Part shown: in pieces, positions 36,576-45,596 of the stretch
How positions within the stretch are numbered: the first letter of the stretch is position 1
How the letters are laid out: the number at the start of each line of letters is the position of its first letter
NCBI GenBank assembly: GCA_024742415.1
Contig: JANSYN010000002.1
Location: 248,001-312,000, forward strand
Length of the DNA: 64,000 nt
Direction of reading: 5' to 3'
From: Gammaproteobacteria bacterium
GTDB lineage: Bacteria; Pseudomonadota; Gammaproteobacteria; Pseudomonadales; Halieaceae
Made by a program: the position numbers and the translations under genes
Notes under the pieces: model-generated
The model's database searches: none
Told to the model about the DNA's origin: nothing
What the model saw: the letters and a program-made list of their open reading frames with translations, nothing else

Positions 36576-37880
36576 ATGCGGCAATTGTATTGGTTCCAGA
36601 CAGATCTGAGGCTTCAGGATAATCCAGGGCTGAGCGCACACCTGGACGCCAATCAGCTATTGCTGGTTTATCTTTGGCCGAAAAACCGCCCCTGGTGCAA
36701 CGTGACCGGTATCGGCCAGCAGCGGGAACGTTTCCTGCTGGAAAGCCTGCGCGAACTGCATCAGCAGTTGCAACAGCGCGGCCAGCATCTGCTGATCTTG
36801 CAGGGTTCGCCCGAGCTGGTTATCCCTGACCTGGTGCGCGACTACCGCATCGAGCATGTGGCCACCAGCCGCACGCCGGGTTTCTATGAGCGCAAGTCGC
36901 TGGACAACCTGCGTGCGCGCCTGTCGATTCCGCTGACCGTACACAGCGGCAACTCGCTGTTCCGCGAGTCCGCATTACCGTTCGCATTGCCGGACTTACC
37001 CGGGCATTTTGCGGAATTTCGCCGCCAGGTCGCCTCGATTGCGCCCGCTAAACCTGTACCGGCAGCGGACGCCCTGCCCCCCTCGCCAGTGCAGTACGCC
37101 GCAGTGCCGCCCATAGAAACGCACGCACCGCACACCGCACTGCCGGTACGCGGTGGCAGCTCTAACGGCCAACGCCGCTTGCGTCAGTTCATCTTCGAAG
37201 AGCAAGACATCGTCGATTACAAGGCAACGCGCAACTGCCTCGATGGCCTGGATGGGTCGAGCACACTGTCACCGTGGCTGGCCGACGGCTCGTTGTCTGT
37301 GCGCGAAGTGGCCCAAGGCATCTCCCGCTTTGAGCAGGAGCACCTGCGCAATGCATCGACCGAGCATCTTTTTATGGAGCTCTTGTGGCGCGAGTATTTT
37401 CACTGGCGCGCCTATCAGGACGACGTCAATCTATTCCGATTGCGCGCGGGTAAACAACAGAAAAGACTCAGTCATTGCACCTTTGAACCGCGCAGCTTTG
37501 CGCGCTGGTGCCAGGGCGACACCGAGTATCCGCTGGTCAATGCGCTGATGCGCCAGCTCGTGGCCACCGGCTGGATGAGTAACCGTGGGCGGCAGATCGC
37601 AGCCAGTTGCCTGATCAATGAGCTGGCGCTGGACTGGCGCTACGGCGCCGCCTTCTTTGAAAAGCACCTGTTGGACTACGATGTCGCCAGCAACTATGGC
37701 AACTGGCAGTACATCGCCGGAGTGGGGGCCGATCCACGCGGTGGTCGCCACTTCAATCTGGAAAAACAGGCCCGCGAACATGACCCTGACGGCCTCTTTA
37801 CCGAGAAATGGGGAGGCAGGCGGCCACCACAGCCAGAGTTCGTGGTAGACGCGGCCGACTGGCCCATCCAGGGCAACTAG
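36576..37880 (+). CDS. Cryptochrome-DASH / DNA photolyase family flavoprotein
   Basis: The 434-residue protein has the N-terminal antenna domain ([24 protein letters not shown]) and the FAD domain with [68 protein letters not shown]. The last segment, with GGRHFN, is typical of the DASH class. These enzymes repair cyclobutane dimers, mainly in single-stranded DNA, or act as light sensors. The antenna would be a folate or other chromophore. An AGG site is six bases upstream of the ATG. The next gene, a DUF2256 protein, starts after a single base. Confidence 0.92.
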   Translation: MRQLYWFQTDLRLQDNPGLSAHLDANQLLLVYLWPKNRPWCNVTGIGQQRERFLLESLRELHQQLQQRGQHLLILQGSPELVIPDLVRDYRIEHVATSRTPGFYERKSLDNLRARLSIPLTVHSGNSLFRESALPFALPDLPGHFAEFRRQVASIAPAKPVPAADALPPSPVQYAAVPPIETHAPHTALPVRGGSSNGQRRLRQFIFEEQDIVDYKATRNCLDGLDGSSTLSPWLADGSLSVREVAQGISRFEQEHLRNASTEHLFMELLWREYFHWRAYQDDVNLFRLRAGKQQKRLSHCTFEPRSFARWCQGDTEYPLVNALMRQLVATGWMSNRGRQIAASCLINELALDWRYGAAFFEKHLLDYDVASNYGNWQYIAGVGADPRGGRHFNLEKQAREHDPDGLFTEKWGGRRPPQPEFVVDAADWPIQGN

Positions 37881-37881
37881 C

Positions 37882-38028
37882 GTGGCCCGACAACCACTAC
37901 CCACAAAAGTCTGCCCGGTGTGCCAGCGGCCCTTCACATGGCGGGCACGTTGGCGCAATAACTGGGAAAGCGTAAGATACTGCTCAAGACGTTGTGCGGG
38001 TCAACGCCACCAGGCCAGCAGCCGCTAG
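37882..38028 (+). CDS. DUF2256 zinc-finger-like small protein (48 residues)
   Basis: A GTG at 37882, one base after the cryptochrome stop, opens a 48-codon gene ending in TAG at 38028. The product begins [20 protein letters not shown] and ends with [16 protein letters not shown]. The CPVC and CSRRC cysteine pairs and the PFTWR motif match DUF2256, a family of about 45-60 residues that often follows cryptochrome or photolyase genes. Four cysteines could bind one zinc ion. The function is unknown. The tight spacing implies co-transcription and coupled translation with the cryptochrome gene. Confidence 0.85.
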   Translation: MARQPLPTKVCPVCQRPFTWRARWRNNWESVRYCSRRCAGQRHQASSR

Positions 38029-38152
38029 TGTGCTGGCCACGGCCACTTACAGTCGCCACGGCTACAGCACGCTGGTAAGGCCAACACGTCACGGCCTCGC
38101 GCTCTGTCAGGGCAGCCCCGCTACGCGCGCCAGCGTCTACCTACTCACTCGA

Positions 38153-38181
38153 TCATCCGCTTGATCATGCTGCGCGGATGA
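38153..38181. promoter_or_regulatory. Inverted repeat TCATCCGC-N13-GCGGATGA before the GST gene
   Basis: Perfect 8-bp arms (38153-38160 and 38174-38181) flank a 13-base spacer that itself contains TGATCA. The element ends 44 bases before the GST start. It could be an operator or a transcript leader hairpin. Confidence 0.4.
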
Positions 38182-38225
38182 ACGTTCAACACTCGCGGCT
38201 CAAGGTCGCAGCCAGGGAGCACACC

Positions 38226-38933
38226 ATGGACATCCATCGCATCAAGCTGTACCACTATCCCGCCACCCGCAGCGCCCGCGTCAAATGGTTATTGCACGAG
38301 CTGATGGACGAGGATTTCGACGTGGAAGTCGTGCCGCTGTATGAAGGCGGGCAGTACAGCAGCGACTATGTGACAAAGAACCCCAATCACAACGTGCCCA
38401 TGCTGGAATTCACGCTGGCCGATGGACGCACGCACAACATGCTTGAAAGCGGCGCGATGATCTCGCTACTGGCTGACCTGTTCCCGGAAAAAGGGCTGGC
38501 GCCACCACCCGCACCGTTTTCCACGGCGCGCGCCGATTACCTGCAAATGTTGCACTTTGGCAGCACCTGGATGGACATGATGCTGTGGCAGATTCGCATT
38601 CACACGCACATCCTGGACACCGACAAGGATCCCGCTACCGTTGCCCGCTACGAACACAAGATCACGGCGGAGGTCGTTCCGCAACTGCTGGCGCGCCTGG
38701 ACAAACACGCGCACATCTGCGGCGAACGATTCACCGCCGCCGATTGCGTGATGGGCCAGAACCTGCTCTGGGCGCGCGCTTACGGCGTCTGCCTCGAGGA
38801 CGCCCTGACGCCCTATATCGAACGATTGACCGCGCGCCCGGCCTTCGCCCTGGCTTATGCCGACATGGGCGATTTTTCGTTGGCGCCAAGCCGTAAACAG
38901 GGTGCTGCGCTGGTCACCAAATTCACCGGCTGA
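38226..38933 (+). CDS. Glutathione S-transferase family protein
   Basis: The 235-residue product has a thioredoxin-like N-terminal domain (IKLYHYPATRSARVKWLL, with VPMLEF and the LESGAMI turn that binds glutathione) and an all-helical C-terminal domain with FTAADCVMGQNLLWA, matching the N-capping motif. No usual catalytic serine or tyrosine stands out beyond S18-like PATRSAR. The ATG at 38226 has AGGGAG six bases upstream; an earlier ATG at 38178 lies in the upstream inverted repeat and is unlikely. It may conjugate or reduce electrophiles. It has no close operon partner. Confidence 0.88.
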   Translation: MDIHRIKLYHYPATRSARVKWLLHELMDEDFDVEVVPLYEGGQYSSDYVTKNPNHNVPMLEFTLADGRTHNMLESGAMISLLADLFPEKGLAPPPAPFSTARADYLQMLHFGSTWMDMMLWQIRIHTHILDTDKDPATVARYEHKITAEVVPQLLARLDKHAHICGERFTAADCVMGQNLLWARAYGVCLEDALTPYIERLTARPAFALAYADMGDFSLAPSRKQGAALVTKFTG

Positions 38934-39329
38934 GCACCGCAGCACAGCCACAGATCACCCGCGGGCCACAGACGCGTGCCGCGTTGATCGCCCCGGCGCA
39001 CTACGTCCTGGACGTCGCCGAGACACCGCCGCTGGCCCTGCCACAGCCAGGGGGAATTTTTACCAGAAAAGCGTTAGTAATCTTGAGCTTAGCGCTGCGC
39101 TTCTGTATGCTCTGCGTCCCCGAAACTGGTCGCCGGATTGCCCAGCAATTTTTGTTGCCGCTGGGGCTCGCTGCAGCGTGCTCATCCAGCCTGCTACAGC
39201 TATCAGGTCCGGGCCATGACCTCTGGCGTTGGCAGCGGCCTGCCGCATACCGTGCGACCTGAACTCAACGGATCGTCACGCCCTGTCTCATGCGTGGGAT
39301 CACCCAACTACCACTACAGGAAAGACTGA
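38934..39329. other. 396-base gap with candidate sigma-70 promoter
   Basis: No gene is supported between the GST and the coiled-coil gene. A promoter-like pair, TTGAGC (39083-39088) and TATGCT (39106-39111) with a 17-base spacer, could drive the coiled-coil gene with a leader of about 210 bases. AGGA eight bases before 39330 is that gene's ribosome site. Confidence 0.35.
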
Positions 39330-39890
39330 ATGCTCACAGCAAACAAACTGGAAAAAATCATGGAGCTGGAAGACAACCTTCGCTCCGAGTATCAGGCTCA
39401 GCTGGATGCCAAGACCGCTGAGATAGAAGCCGCGCAAAAGGCCAATACAGAGCTGCAGGCCACCATAGCCCGACAGCTTGAAACCATCACCGAGCTGTCG
39501 GCCAAGAGCTCCGCCAATGAGCGCACCGAACAGCTCAACCGCGAGATCACCAACCGCGCCGAGAAGCTACAGGACGAGGTCGCCGAACTGAAAAAGCGCG
39601 TTAAAACGCTGCAGAAAGACCTCGCTGAAGACCGCTCCGAACTGAAAAAACTCAAGCAATTCGACCCAGAGCGTATGAAGAAAAGCCTCGATGCCAACAA
39701 GCGCAAAATGGCAGAGAAACAAAACGCCAACGAGCAGCTGCAGAAAGCACTGAACAAGACCAAGGCCGAGAAAATCGAACTGCAGCGCAGCGTCAAGGAA
39801 CTCGAAGCCAAACTCGAGGCGCTGGAAGGCGACACCGACAGCACTTCCGACGGCGAAGACACCGCCAAGGCAGAACAGGCGGCCGCATAA
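39330..39890 (+). CDS. Long coiled-coil protein of unknown function
   Basis: The 186-residue protein is almost wholly charged heptad-repeat helix from about residue 5 to 165, with leucine or valine at a/d positions (for example ELKKRVKTLQKDL and ELQRSVKELEAKLEAL). It ends in an acidic, alanine-rich tail. There is no signal peptide and no cysteine, so it is probably a soluble rod or scaffold in the cytosol. I do not recognise a family. It stands alone. Confidence 0.75.
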   Translation: MLTANKLEKIMELEDNLRSEYQAQLDAKTAEIEAAQKANTELQATIARQLETITELSAKSSANERTEQLNREITNRAEKLQDEVAELKKRVKTLQKDLAEDRSELKKLKQFDPERMKKSLDANKRKMAEKQNANEQLQKALNKTKAEKIELQRSVKELEAKLEALEGDTDSTSDGEDTAKAEQAAA

Positions 39891-40059
39891 CCCTGCATCC
39901 CTGATGGCGCGCCCGGCCCCGTTGCCGGCGCGCTGCATCCCCCTGCGAACAATTCATCTCCACTGCGTGGCCCTTTCAAGCTAGACTGCCGGTCGCCCTG
40001 TTACTTTCTTTCAATGTTTGGCAACGAATAATCGCCGCACACCGGCGCAGGAGATTCCC

Positions 40060-41181
40060 TTGGCAGATACTGGCTTGCAACTTCGCTCTACCATTCGAGA
40101 TGACAACACACTGGAACTGACCCTGGTCGACGTTCCCATACCGGAGCCTGGCCCTGACGAGGTGCTGGTGCGCGTTGAGGCGGCACCGCTGAATCCCTCT
40201 GACCTGGCGCTGCTGTTTGGCCCGGCCGATCTGTCGACCATAAAGGTCTCAGGCACAGCAGAGCGCCCGGTTGTGACTGCGGACATTCCTGCAAGCCTGA
40301 TGAAAATGGTCACAGGCCGTATCGGTGAGTCACTGGCCGTGGGCAATGAAGGCGCAGGCACCGTGATCGCCGCTGGCACTTCAGAGGCAGCACAGGCATT
40401 ACTGGGCAAGCGCGTTGGCATGGTCGGCGGCGACATGTATGGCGAGTATCGCTGCGTCAATGTGTTCATGTGCCTGGAGCTGACAGCTGGCACCACCGCT
40501 GCGCAGGGCGCCTCCTGTTTTGTTAATCCATTGACAGCGCTGGCCATGGTGGAAACCATGCGCGCCGAGAATCACACGGCGTTGGTGCATACTGCTGCCG
40601 CGTCGAATCTCGGACAGATGCTCAACCGTATCTGCATCGACGAAAACATTGATCTGGTAAATATCGTACGCAAGCCGGAACAGGAAGACATTCTGAGAAC
40701 GCTGGGCGCCAAGTACATCATCAATTCCACCAGCGACGATTTTCTGTCAGTGTTGACAGACGCTCTCACACAGACCCGGGCAACACTGGCCTTTGACGCC
40801 ACTGGCGGCGGCAAACTTGCCAGCCATATTCTGACCTGCATGGAAGCTGCTGCCGTACGCAACATGACCGAGTACAACCGCTATGGCAGCGATGTCTTCA
40901 AGCAAGTCTATATCTACGGCGGCCTGGATCGCAGCCCCACGGTACTCAGTCGTAACTTTGGCTTCTCGTGGAGCATTGGTGGCTTTTTACTGACGCCCTT
41001 CCTGCAGAAAGTCGGGCTGGAGAAAATGATAGAAATGCGCACCAGGGTCGCAGCCGAAATCACCACCACCTTTGCCAGTCACTACACGGCCCAGGTGTCA
41101 CTGGCCGAGGCGCTTTCGGCCGAGGCAATTGCCGTGTATGGCAAGCAGGCTACCGGCGAGAAATACCTGATCACGCCGTAA
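40060..41181 (+). CDS. Medium-chain dehydrogenase/quinone-oxidoreductase-like protein
   Basis: The protein has the GroES-like domain of MDR enzymes (VPIPEPGPDEVLVRVEAAPLNPSDL) and a Rossmann domain (ALVHTAAASNLGQML, ATLAFDATGGG). Cysteine/histidine zinc ligands of alcohol dehydrogenases are absent, so it is the zinc-free quinone-oxidoreductase type. There is no ATG start. TTG at 40060 has AGGAG six bases upstream and is preferred (373 residues); another in-frame TTG at 40018 would give 387. It converges on the YchJ gene with a 17-base gap. The substrate is unknown. Confidence 0.8.
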   Translation: MADTGLQLRSTIRDDNTLELTLVDVPIPEPGPDEVLVRVEAAPLNPSDLALLFGPADLSTIKVSGTAERPVVTADIPASLMKMVTGRIGESLAVGNEGAGTVIAAGTSEAAQALLGKRVGMVGGDMYGEYRCVNVFMCLELTAGTTAAQGASCFVNPLTALAMVETMRAENHTALVHTAAASNLGQMLNRICIDENIDLVNIVRKPEQEDILRTLGAKYIINSTSDDFLSVLTDALTQTRATLAFDATGGGKLASHILTCMEAAAVRNMTEYNRYGSDVFKQVYIYGGLDRSPTVLSRNFGFSWSIGGFLLTPFLQKVGLEKMIEMRTRVAAEITTTFASHYTAQVSLAEALSAEAIAVYGKQATGEKYLITP

Positions 41182-41198
41182 CAAGGGTTCGGCCCCTG

Positions 41199-41603
41199 CT
41201 ACAGGTGCTGTCCATCCAGGTAGAACCAACGGCCATCCAGCTTCTCGAAGCGACTGCGTTCGTGCAGGCGATGGCCCCTGCCCCCAATCTTGAAACGCGC
41301 CACAAATTCAACGATACCTGTGCGCTGCGCAACCCCGCCCGCTTCTGTCGCGCGAACCTTCAGGCCTAGCCAGTGTTGTTGCTCATTGAAACGCACCCTG
41401 CTGGGTCGGGTGCCCGGGTGCCACGTGGCCAGCAGGTAGTGCTGGTCACACCGCACGAACGCACTGTAGCGTGAACGCATCAATTGTTCAGCCGTGGCCG
41501 GTACCTCATCGCCGCGGATAAAAGGCGCGCAGCAGTCGGCGTAGTCGCTCCCACTATCACAATAGCAGCGCAGTGGCGCCTGACCCGGCGTTAATGTTGT
41601 CAT
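41199..41603 (-). CDS. ychJ: YchJ family protein (UPF0225), SEC-C motif
   Basis: The 134-residue protein has a C-x-C then CC cysteine cluster near the N terminus (RCYCDSG, DYADCCAPF) as in SEC-C zinc motifs, followed by the conserved EQLMRSRYSAFV and YLLATWHP segments of the YchJ family and a C-terminal NTF2-like sheet with EFVARFK. The function is unknown, though SEC-C domains bind zinc and sometimes ribosome- or SecB-related partners. E. coli YchJ (about 152 residues) has a second C-terminal SEC-C cluster; here the C terminus ends at DGQHL without it. Confidence 0.9.
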   Translation of the reverse strand: MTTLTPGQAPLRCYCDSGSDYADCCAPFIRGDEVPATAEQLMRSRYSAFVRCDQHYLLATWHPGTRPSRVRFNEQQHWLGLKVRATEAGGVAQRTGIVEFVARFKIGGRGHRLHERSRFEKLDGRWFYLDGQHL

Positions 41604-41676
41604 GGACGCTGCCTTGCCTCTGGGCGCGACAGGAAGCCATCATTTATCCATGCGTGGAGCACAGTACGGCAGGCCA

Positions 41677-42684
41677 CTATGGAAACAGTATCACCTGGCC
41701 AAACCGTGGCAGCGTCTGCCATACCAGGTCAGGGTTGGCCGCTTCCTTTTCCAGCAGGAAGGATCGGGTATTTTCCAGTCCGGGCGACAGAAAAGACATG
41801 AGTTTTACCGGGCCGCGAAAGTCGCCCTCTGCCGGCCCCGTCAAACTGTCAAAATGTATGGGAATCACCCTGGAGGGAGAGACGGCTGCTACCGTCTCTT
41901 GCCAGAACGTTTCGCGGTAGTCGTCAGTTTGGGAGCCCAGCCCCCCCACACCGAGAAAGACGACATCTGCCTCCAGTGATTGCAGCGCACCGGGCACGTA
42001 ACCGGCGCTGCCCACGATCAGAAAACTGCCTCGGGGGTGATTCACATGCAGGATGTAGGCCTCACCAACGCGGTAATCGAAGACGGACACCGGGGGTACC
42101 AGGGGGGCGCTGATCTGCTTTTGCCCCAGTGCGCGTTCTCGCATCGCCGGGTCGGGAAATTCAAAGTGACGGGATTCGATCGGCGTTACCAGGAAAGCGC
42201 CCAGCCGCACGGGCTTTCTGTGGGTAAAGACCTGAATACGCGATTCTTCCAGGCCAAGTCCGCGCCCGATATTAGCCGTGGATTCAGAACCAAAAAGGCT
42301 TGCGCCCGTGAGTGACGCTACCAGCGGCGCGTCCATGGCATGGTCGTAGTGCGAATGGACGGGTATCACTGCGGCAAGCTTTGACACCTCATTGGCCTCA
42401 AGGCCGCGCTTTATCGCCTCGACGTCCGGCGCAATTTTGCGCACCAGCAGATGCAACGGGCCAAACCGGCTAAACCAGCCATCAACCATCCAATGCGTTT
42501 GCCCGTCACTGAACAGCAACGTCGAAGTGCCGCTGAACCTGACAGTGACCGCGCCCGGTGGAACCTCTGCTGCCGGTTGCACCTGCCATCTCGAGGCCAC
42601 GGGTACGTCTTCATAGACACCGGTCAGATAGGCGACCCCTGCCGCAACCAGCACCACACCCGCCAGCAACGCCTGTTTTATCAT
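41677..42684 (-). CDS. MBL-fold metallohydrolase, membrane-anchored or exported
   Basis: The 335-residue protein has an N-terminal hydrophobic segment (LLAGVVLVAAGVAYLTGV) that could be an anchor or signal. The metal motif is HSHYDHAMD near residue 112, with later H-type ligands in SRHFEF and IPIHFDS. It resembles the family with UlaG- or NAPE-PLD-like hydrolases. The substrate is unknown. It lies 73 bases downstream of the GAPDH gene on the same strand, separated by a hairpin, so it may have its own promoter. Confidence 0.85.
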   Translation of the reverse strand: MIKQALLAGVVLVAAGVAYLTGVYEDVPVASRWQVQPAAEVPPGAVTVRFSGTSTLLFSDGQTHWMVDGWFSRFGPLHLLVRKIAPDVEAIKRGLEANEVSKLAAVIPVHSHYDHAMDAPLVASLTGASLFGSESTANIGRGLGLEESRIQVFTHRKPVRLGAFLVTPIESRHFEFPDPAMRERALGQKQISAPLVPPVSVFDYRVGEAYILHVNHPRGSFLIVGSAGYVPGALQSLEADVVFLGVGGLGSQTDDYRETFWQETVAAVSPSRVIPIHFDSLTGPAEGDFRGPVKLMSFLSPGLENTRSFLLEKEAANPDLVWQTLPRFGQVILFP

Positions 42685-42728
42685 ATGCAGGCTCCGTTAA
42701 TTCAAAAAATCGCACACGGGAACATCAA

Positions 42729-42755
42729 GGGCGCCTGCGCCGGGCGGCAGCGCCC
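42729..42755 (-). terminator. Hairpin GGGCGC-N15-GCGCCC after GAPDH
   Basis: Inverted 6-bp arms at 42729-42734 and 42750-42755 lie directly downstream of the leftward GAPDH stop codon (42758-42760). On the minus strand TTGATGTT follows, a weak T-rich tail. It may separate GAPDH from the MBL gene. Confidence 0.4.
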
Positions 42756-42757
42756 TA

Positions 42758-43777
42758 TTACGCGCCCACGCCATCCATTGTCGCAACACGATTGATCAGT
42801 TCCTCAACACGCGTGCTGTAGCCCCATTCGTTGTCGTACCACCCAATGACTTTCACCATGTGGCCCTCCAGCACCTGCGTGAGCAAGCTGTCGAAGATCA
42901 CGGAATGCGGATTGCCAATGATATCGCCGGAGACAATAGGGTCTGTGCAATACTCGAGAATGCCCCTGAGTGGTCCGGCTGCGGCGGCGGCCATCGCTTC
43001 ATTGACCGCAGCTTCGGTCACCGCCTTATCCAGCTCTACTGTGAGGTCCACGAGGCTGCCGTCGGGCACCGGCACTCGCATGGCCATGCCATCAAGCTTG
43101 CCCTGCAGTGCGGGCAATACCTGGCCTATGGCACGCGCGGCGCCGGTAGAGGTCGGTACGATGTTGGTTGCGGCATTGCGCGAGCGCCGCAGGTCTTTAT
43201 GCGGCGCATCAATCAGGCGCTGGTCAGAGGTGTAGGCGTGCACCGTTGTCAGCAATCCGCGACGGATACCGAAGCTTTCATGCAGGACTTTTACCATGGG
43301 GGCTGCGCAGTTCGTTGTGCAGCTGGCATTGCTGATGATGCGCGAGTCCGGCGTGACGACGTGGTCATTGACACCCGTGACAACGGTGGCATCCAACGGA
43401 TCCTTGCAGGGTACGGTGAGTATCACGCGCTTCGCGCCCGCTTGCAGGTGTTTTTCCAGATCCGCGATCGTTCGGAACTTTCCCGTACTCTCCACGACGT
43501 AATCCACGCCCAGCTCCGCCCAGGGCAGGTTCGCCGGGTCTTTTTCAGAGAGCACCAAAAACGGGTCTCCGTCAATCTCCATCTCATCACCGCTCACGGA
43601 CACCGCGCCGGGATAAACACCGTGTATGCTGTCATAGCGAAAGGCATACGCCAGATCCTCGGCGCTGGACAAGTCGTTCACCGCGATCACGTCGTAGTGG
43701 CCGCGCAGTTTCGCAATTCGCGTAATCGTACGGCCTATGCGCCCGAACCCGTTGATTGCTATTCTCGGTTTACTCAT
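42758..43777 (-). CDS. Type I glyceraldehyde-3-phosphate dehydrogenase
   Basis: This 339-residue enzyme oxidises glyceraldehyde-3-phosphate to 1,3-bisphosphoglycerate in glycolysis, or the reverse in gluconeogenesis. The NAD motif is INGFGRIGRTITR, the catalytic cysteine is C153 in SNASCTTNC, and the histidine partner lies in VHAYTSDQ. The C-terminal NEWGYSTRVEEL is typical. D35 in VNDLSS suggests NAD preference. It stands alone between the acyl-CoA synthetase and MBL genes, without pgk, fba or tkt beside it. Confidence 0.96.
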   Translation of the reverse strand: MSKPRIAINGFGRIGRTITRIAKLRGHYDVIAVNDLSSAEDLAYAFRYDSIHGVYPGAVSVSGDEMEIDGDPFLVLSEKDPANLPWAELGVDYVVESTGKFRTIADLEKHLQAGAKRVILTVPCKDPLDATVVTGVNDHVVTPDSRIISNASCTTNCAAPMVKVLHESFGIRRGLLTTVHAYTSDQRLIDAPHKDLRRSRNAATNIVPTSTGAARAIGQVLPALQGKLDGMAMRVPVPDGSLVDLTVELDKAVTEAAVNEAMAAAAAGPLRGILEYCTDPIVSGDIIGNPHSVIFDSLLTQVLEGHMVKVIGWYDNEWGYSTRVEELINRVATMDGVGA

Positions 43778-43844
43778 GGTGTTGTCCTTTGCTTAATCCA
43801 CATGATGTGCATCGCCAGGCATACACTTATTGCACTGCACTGGC

Positions 43845-45458
43845 TTAACGCTGCAATTCAAAGCCTGCGGCGAGCCTGTCCCAGGTGCTTTCGGTCACAC
43901 CCTGTGCGCGCAGTTTGTACTTCTCCACCTTGTTGGTGGGGGTGTACGGAAGGCTCTCTACGATCTCCAGGTAGCGCGGCACGAAGTAGTAGGGTGCGTT
44001 CTCATTGATAAAGCGGCAGATGTCCTCCGGCGTCGGCTCTGCTCCAGAAGCGGGAACAACGTTGAGCTTCAGTTCATCTTCGCTGGCCAGTTCCGCAGTC
44101 GGAATACCGAAGGCGGCCGCCTGCGCAACCTGCGGATGGCGCATGGCCACACTTTCCACTTCCAGGGTAGAAATATTACGGCCGGCAAAGCGCACGGCGT
44201 CTTTCTTGCGATCCACAAAGAAAAAGGCCCCGGTTTCAGGGTCCTTGCGGGCCATGTCTCCGGTTAGAAACCACTCGCCGCGAAACGCTGCGGCGGTAGC
44301 TTCAGGATTGTCAAAATAGCCATTAAAAACAACGTGCGGGCGCAGCGGACGCACGCAGATCTCCCCGGCCTCGCCGTCGGGCACTTCGTTGCCGTCGTCA
44401 TCAAACAGGCGCACCTGTGCATCGGGCACCTCAAAACCCAGGGCGTACACGGGCGCCTCCACATCGGAGTGTTCATGATTCAGTGTGAGCAGGCATTCAC
44501 TCTGGCCGAGGCCGGATGCAACCAGCCGCACCCCAAAGCGCGTTTCAAACGCCTGCCACATGGCCGGCGGCATGGGAACAATGCAGGCTTCGCGCAGCGG
44601 GTTGTCGGCGTCGTCATCACGCGCCGGCGCATTCATCAGGAACACGCCCATGGAGCCCACTGCAAAGGTCTGCGTGGCACCAAACGCCTTGATGCGATCC
44701 ATAAAGTGCGACACCGAGAACTTTTTCTCGATCACACAGCCGATTCCCATAATCAACGCACGCAGTACGCAGGTAATCCAGGCACCGGCGTTATACAGTG
44801 GCATGGCACAGTAAACGATATCGCCCGTGCGGCTGAAGTACTGGTGATTCGTACCCTGCAAAATAGACCGCAGCCAGTTGTTATGCGCAATCATAACGCC
44901 CTTGGATTTACCCGTGGTGCCTGATGTCCACAAAATCGCACAGGTGTCACCGTAGTCCATCTGCGAATAGTCAGCCACGTACTCCTCGTGAGCAACCAGT
45001 TGACTGTAAGCAACGGCTGAATGGCTTGCGGCCAGTTCGTCTTCAAGCACGATAAGCTGCTTGCAGTCTATGGCATCACGCACCTCAGAAAGTCGATCGA
45101 TGTGCTCTGCGTCCGATACGATCGCGCAGGGTCGGCTGCGGCTCAGGGAGTCCGCCAACCACTCTCCTTTGTAATCCGTGCATACAGGCACCCAGATCGC
45201 ACCAAGCTTGTTCAGTGCCAGGCACATCAGAACCAGCTCGGGCACGTTGGCCATGTAAAAAGATACACGATCGCCCTTGCCCACACCCATTGCAGCAAAG
45301 CCCGCTGCCAGTCGATTGGAAACTTCATTAGCGCGAGCAAAGGTAATGCGCGCGCTGTCGGTGATCAGGTACACGGTATCGCCGTTGTGTTGCGCCTGCA
45401 TTTCCAGAATGCGGCCGAGGTGGCGGTCTGCGGTGTCTTCAAGTTTCAATTCGTACAT
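43845..45458 (-). CDS. Acyl-CoA synthetase / AMP-dependent ligase
   Basis: The 537-residue adenylate-forming enzyme has the P-loop LWTSGTTGKSKGVMIAH, the A8-hinge segment DRKKDAVRFAGRNIS and the C-terminal NKVEKYKLR with its catalytic lysine. Layout and length fit the CaiC/FadD-like class that activates carboxylic acids to CoA thioesters. Substrate class cannot be read off, but marine relatives are often linked to steroid or fatty-acid side-chain degradation. It lies 67 bases upstream of the GAPDH gene on the same strand. Confidence 0.92.
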   Translation of the reverse strand: MYELKLEDTADRHLGRILEMQAQHNGDTVYLITDSARITFARANEVSNRLAAGFAAMGVGKGDRVSFYMANVPELVLMCLALNKLGAIWVPVCTDYKGEWLADSLSRSRPCAIVSDAEHIDRLSEVRDAIDCKQLIVLEDELAASHSAVAYSQLVAHEEYVADYSQMDYGDTCAILWTSGTTGKSKGVMIAHNNWLRSILQGTNHQYFSRTGDIVYCAMPLYNAGAWITCVLRALIMGIGCVIEKKFSVSHFMDRIKAFGATQTFAVGSMGVFLMNAPARDDDADNPLREACIVPMPPAMWQAFETRFGVRLVASGLGQSECLLTLNHEHSDVEAPVYALGFEVPDAQVRLFDDDGNEVPDGEAGEICVRPLRPHVVFNGYFDNPEATAAAFRGEWFLTGDMARKDPETGAFFFVDRKKDAVRFAGRNISTLEVESVAMRHPQVAQAAAFGIPTAELASEDELKLNVVPASGAEPTPEDICRFINENAPYYFVPRYLEIVESLPYTPTNKVEKYKLRAQGVTESTWDRLAAGFELQR

Positions 45459-45596
45459 GGGCTGTCACACCAGGGGTTCCGTAAGTGCCTGTTATAACCA
45501 GTATGAGAACTTCATTGCAACCGCACCATTGATTTGGGGTTCACTGGTGCAACGGATTAGGCCGGACGCCGCACACGTCGCTCAGGTGCGGTTGGC

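Noticed and set aside
42860-44008. 382-residue open frame on the plus strand
   Set aside because: It is antisense to GAPDH and the acyl-CoA synthetase, both clear genes, and has no recognisable features. Long antisense frames are expected at high GC.
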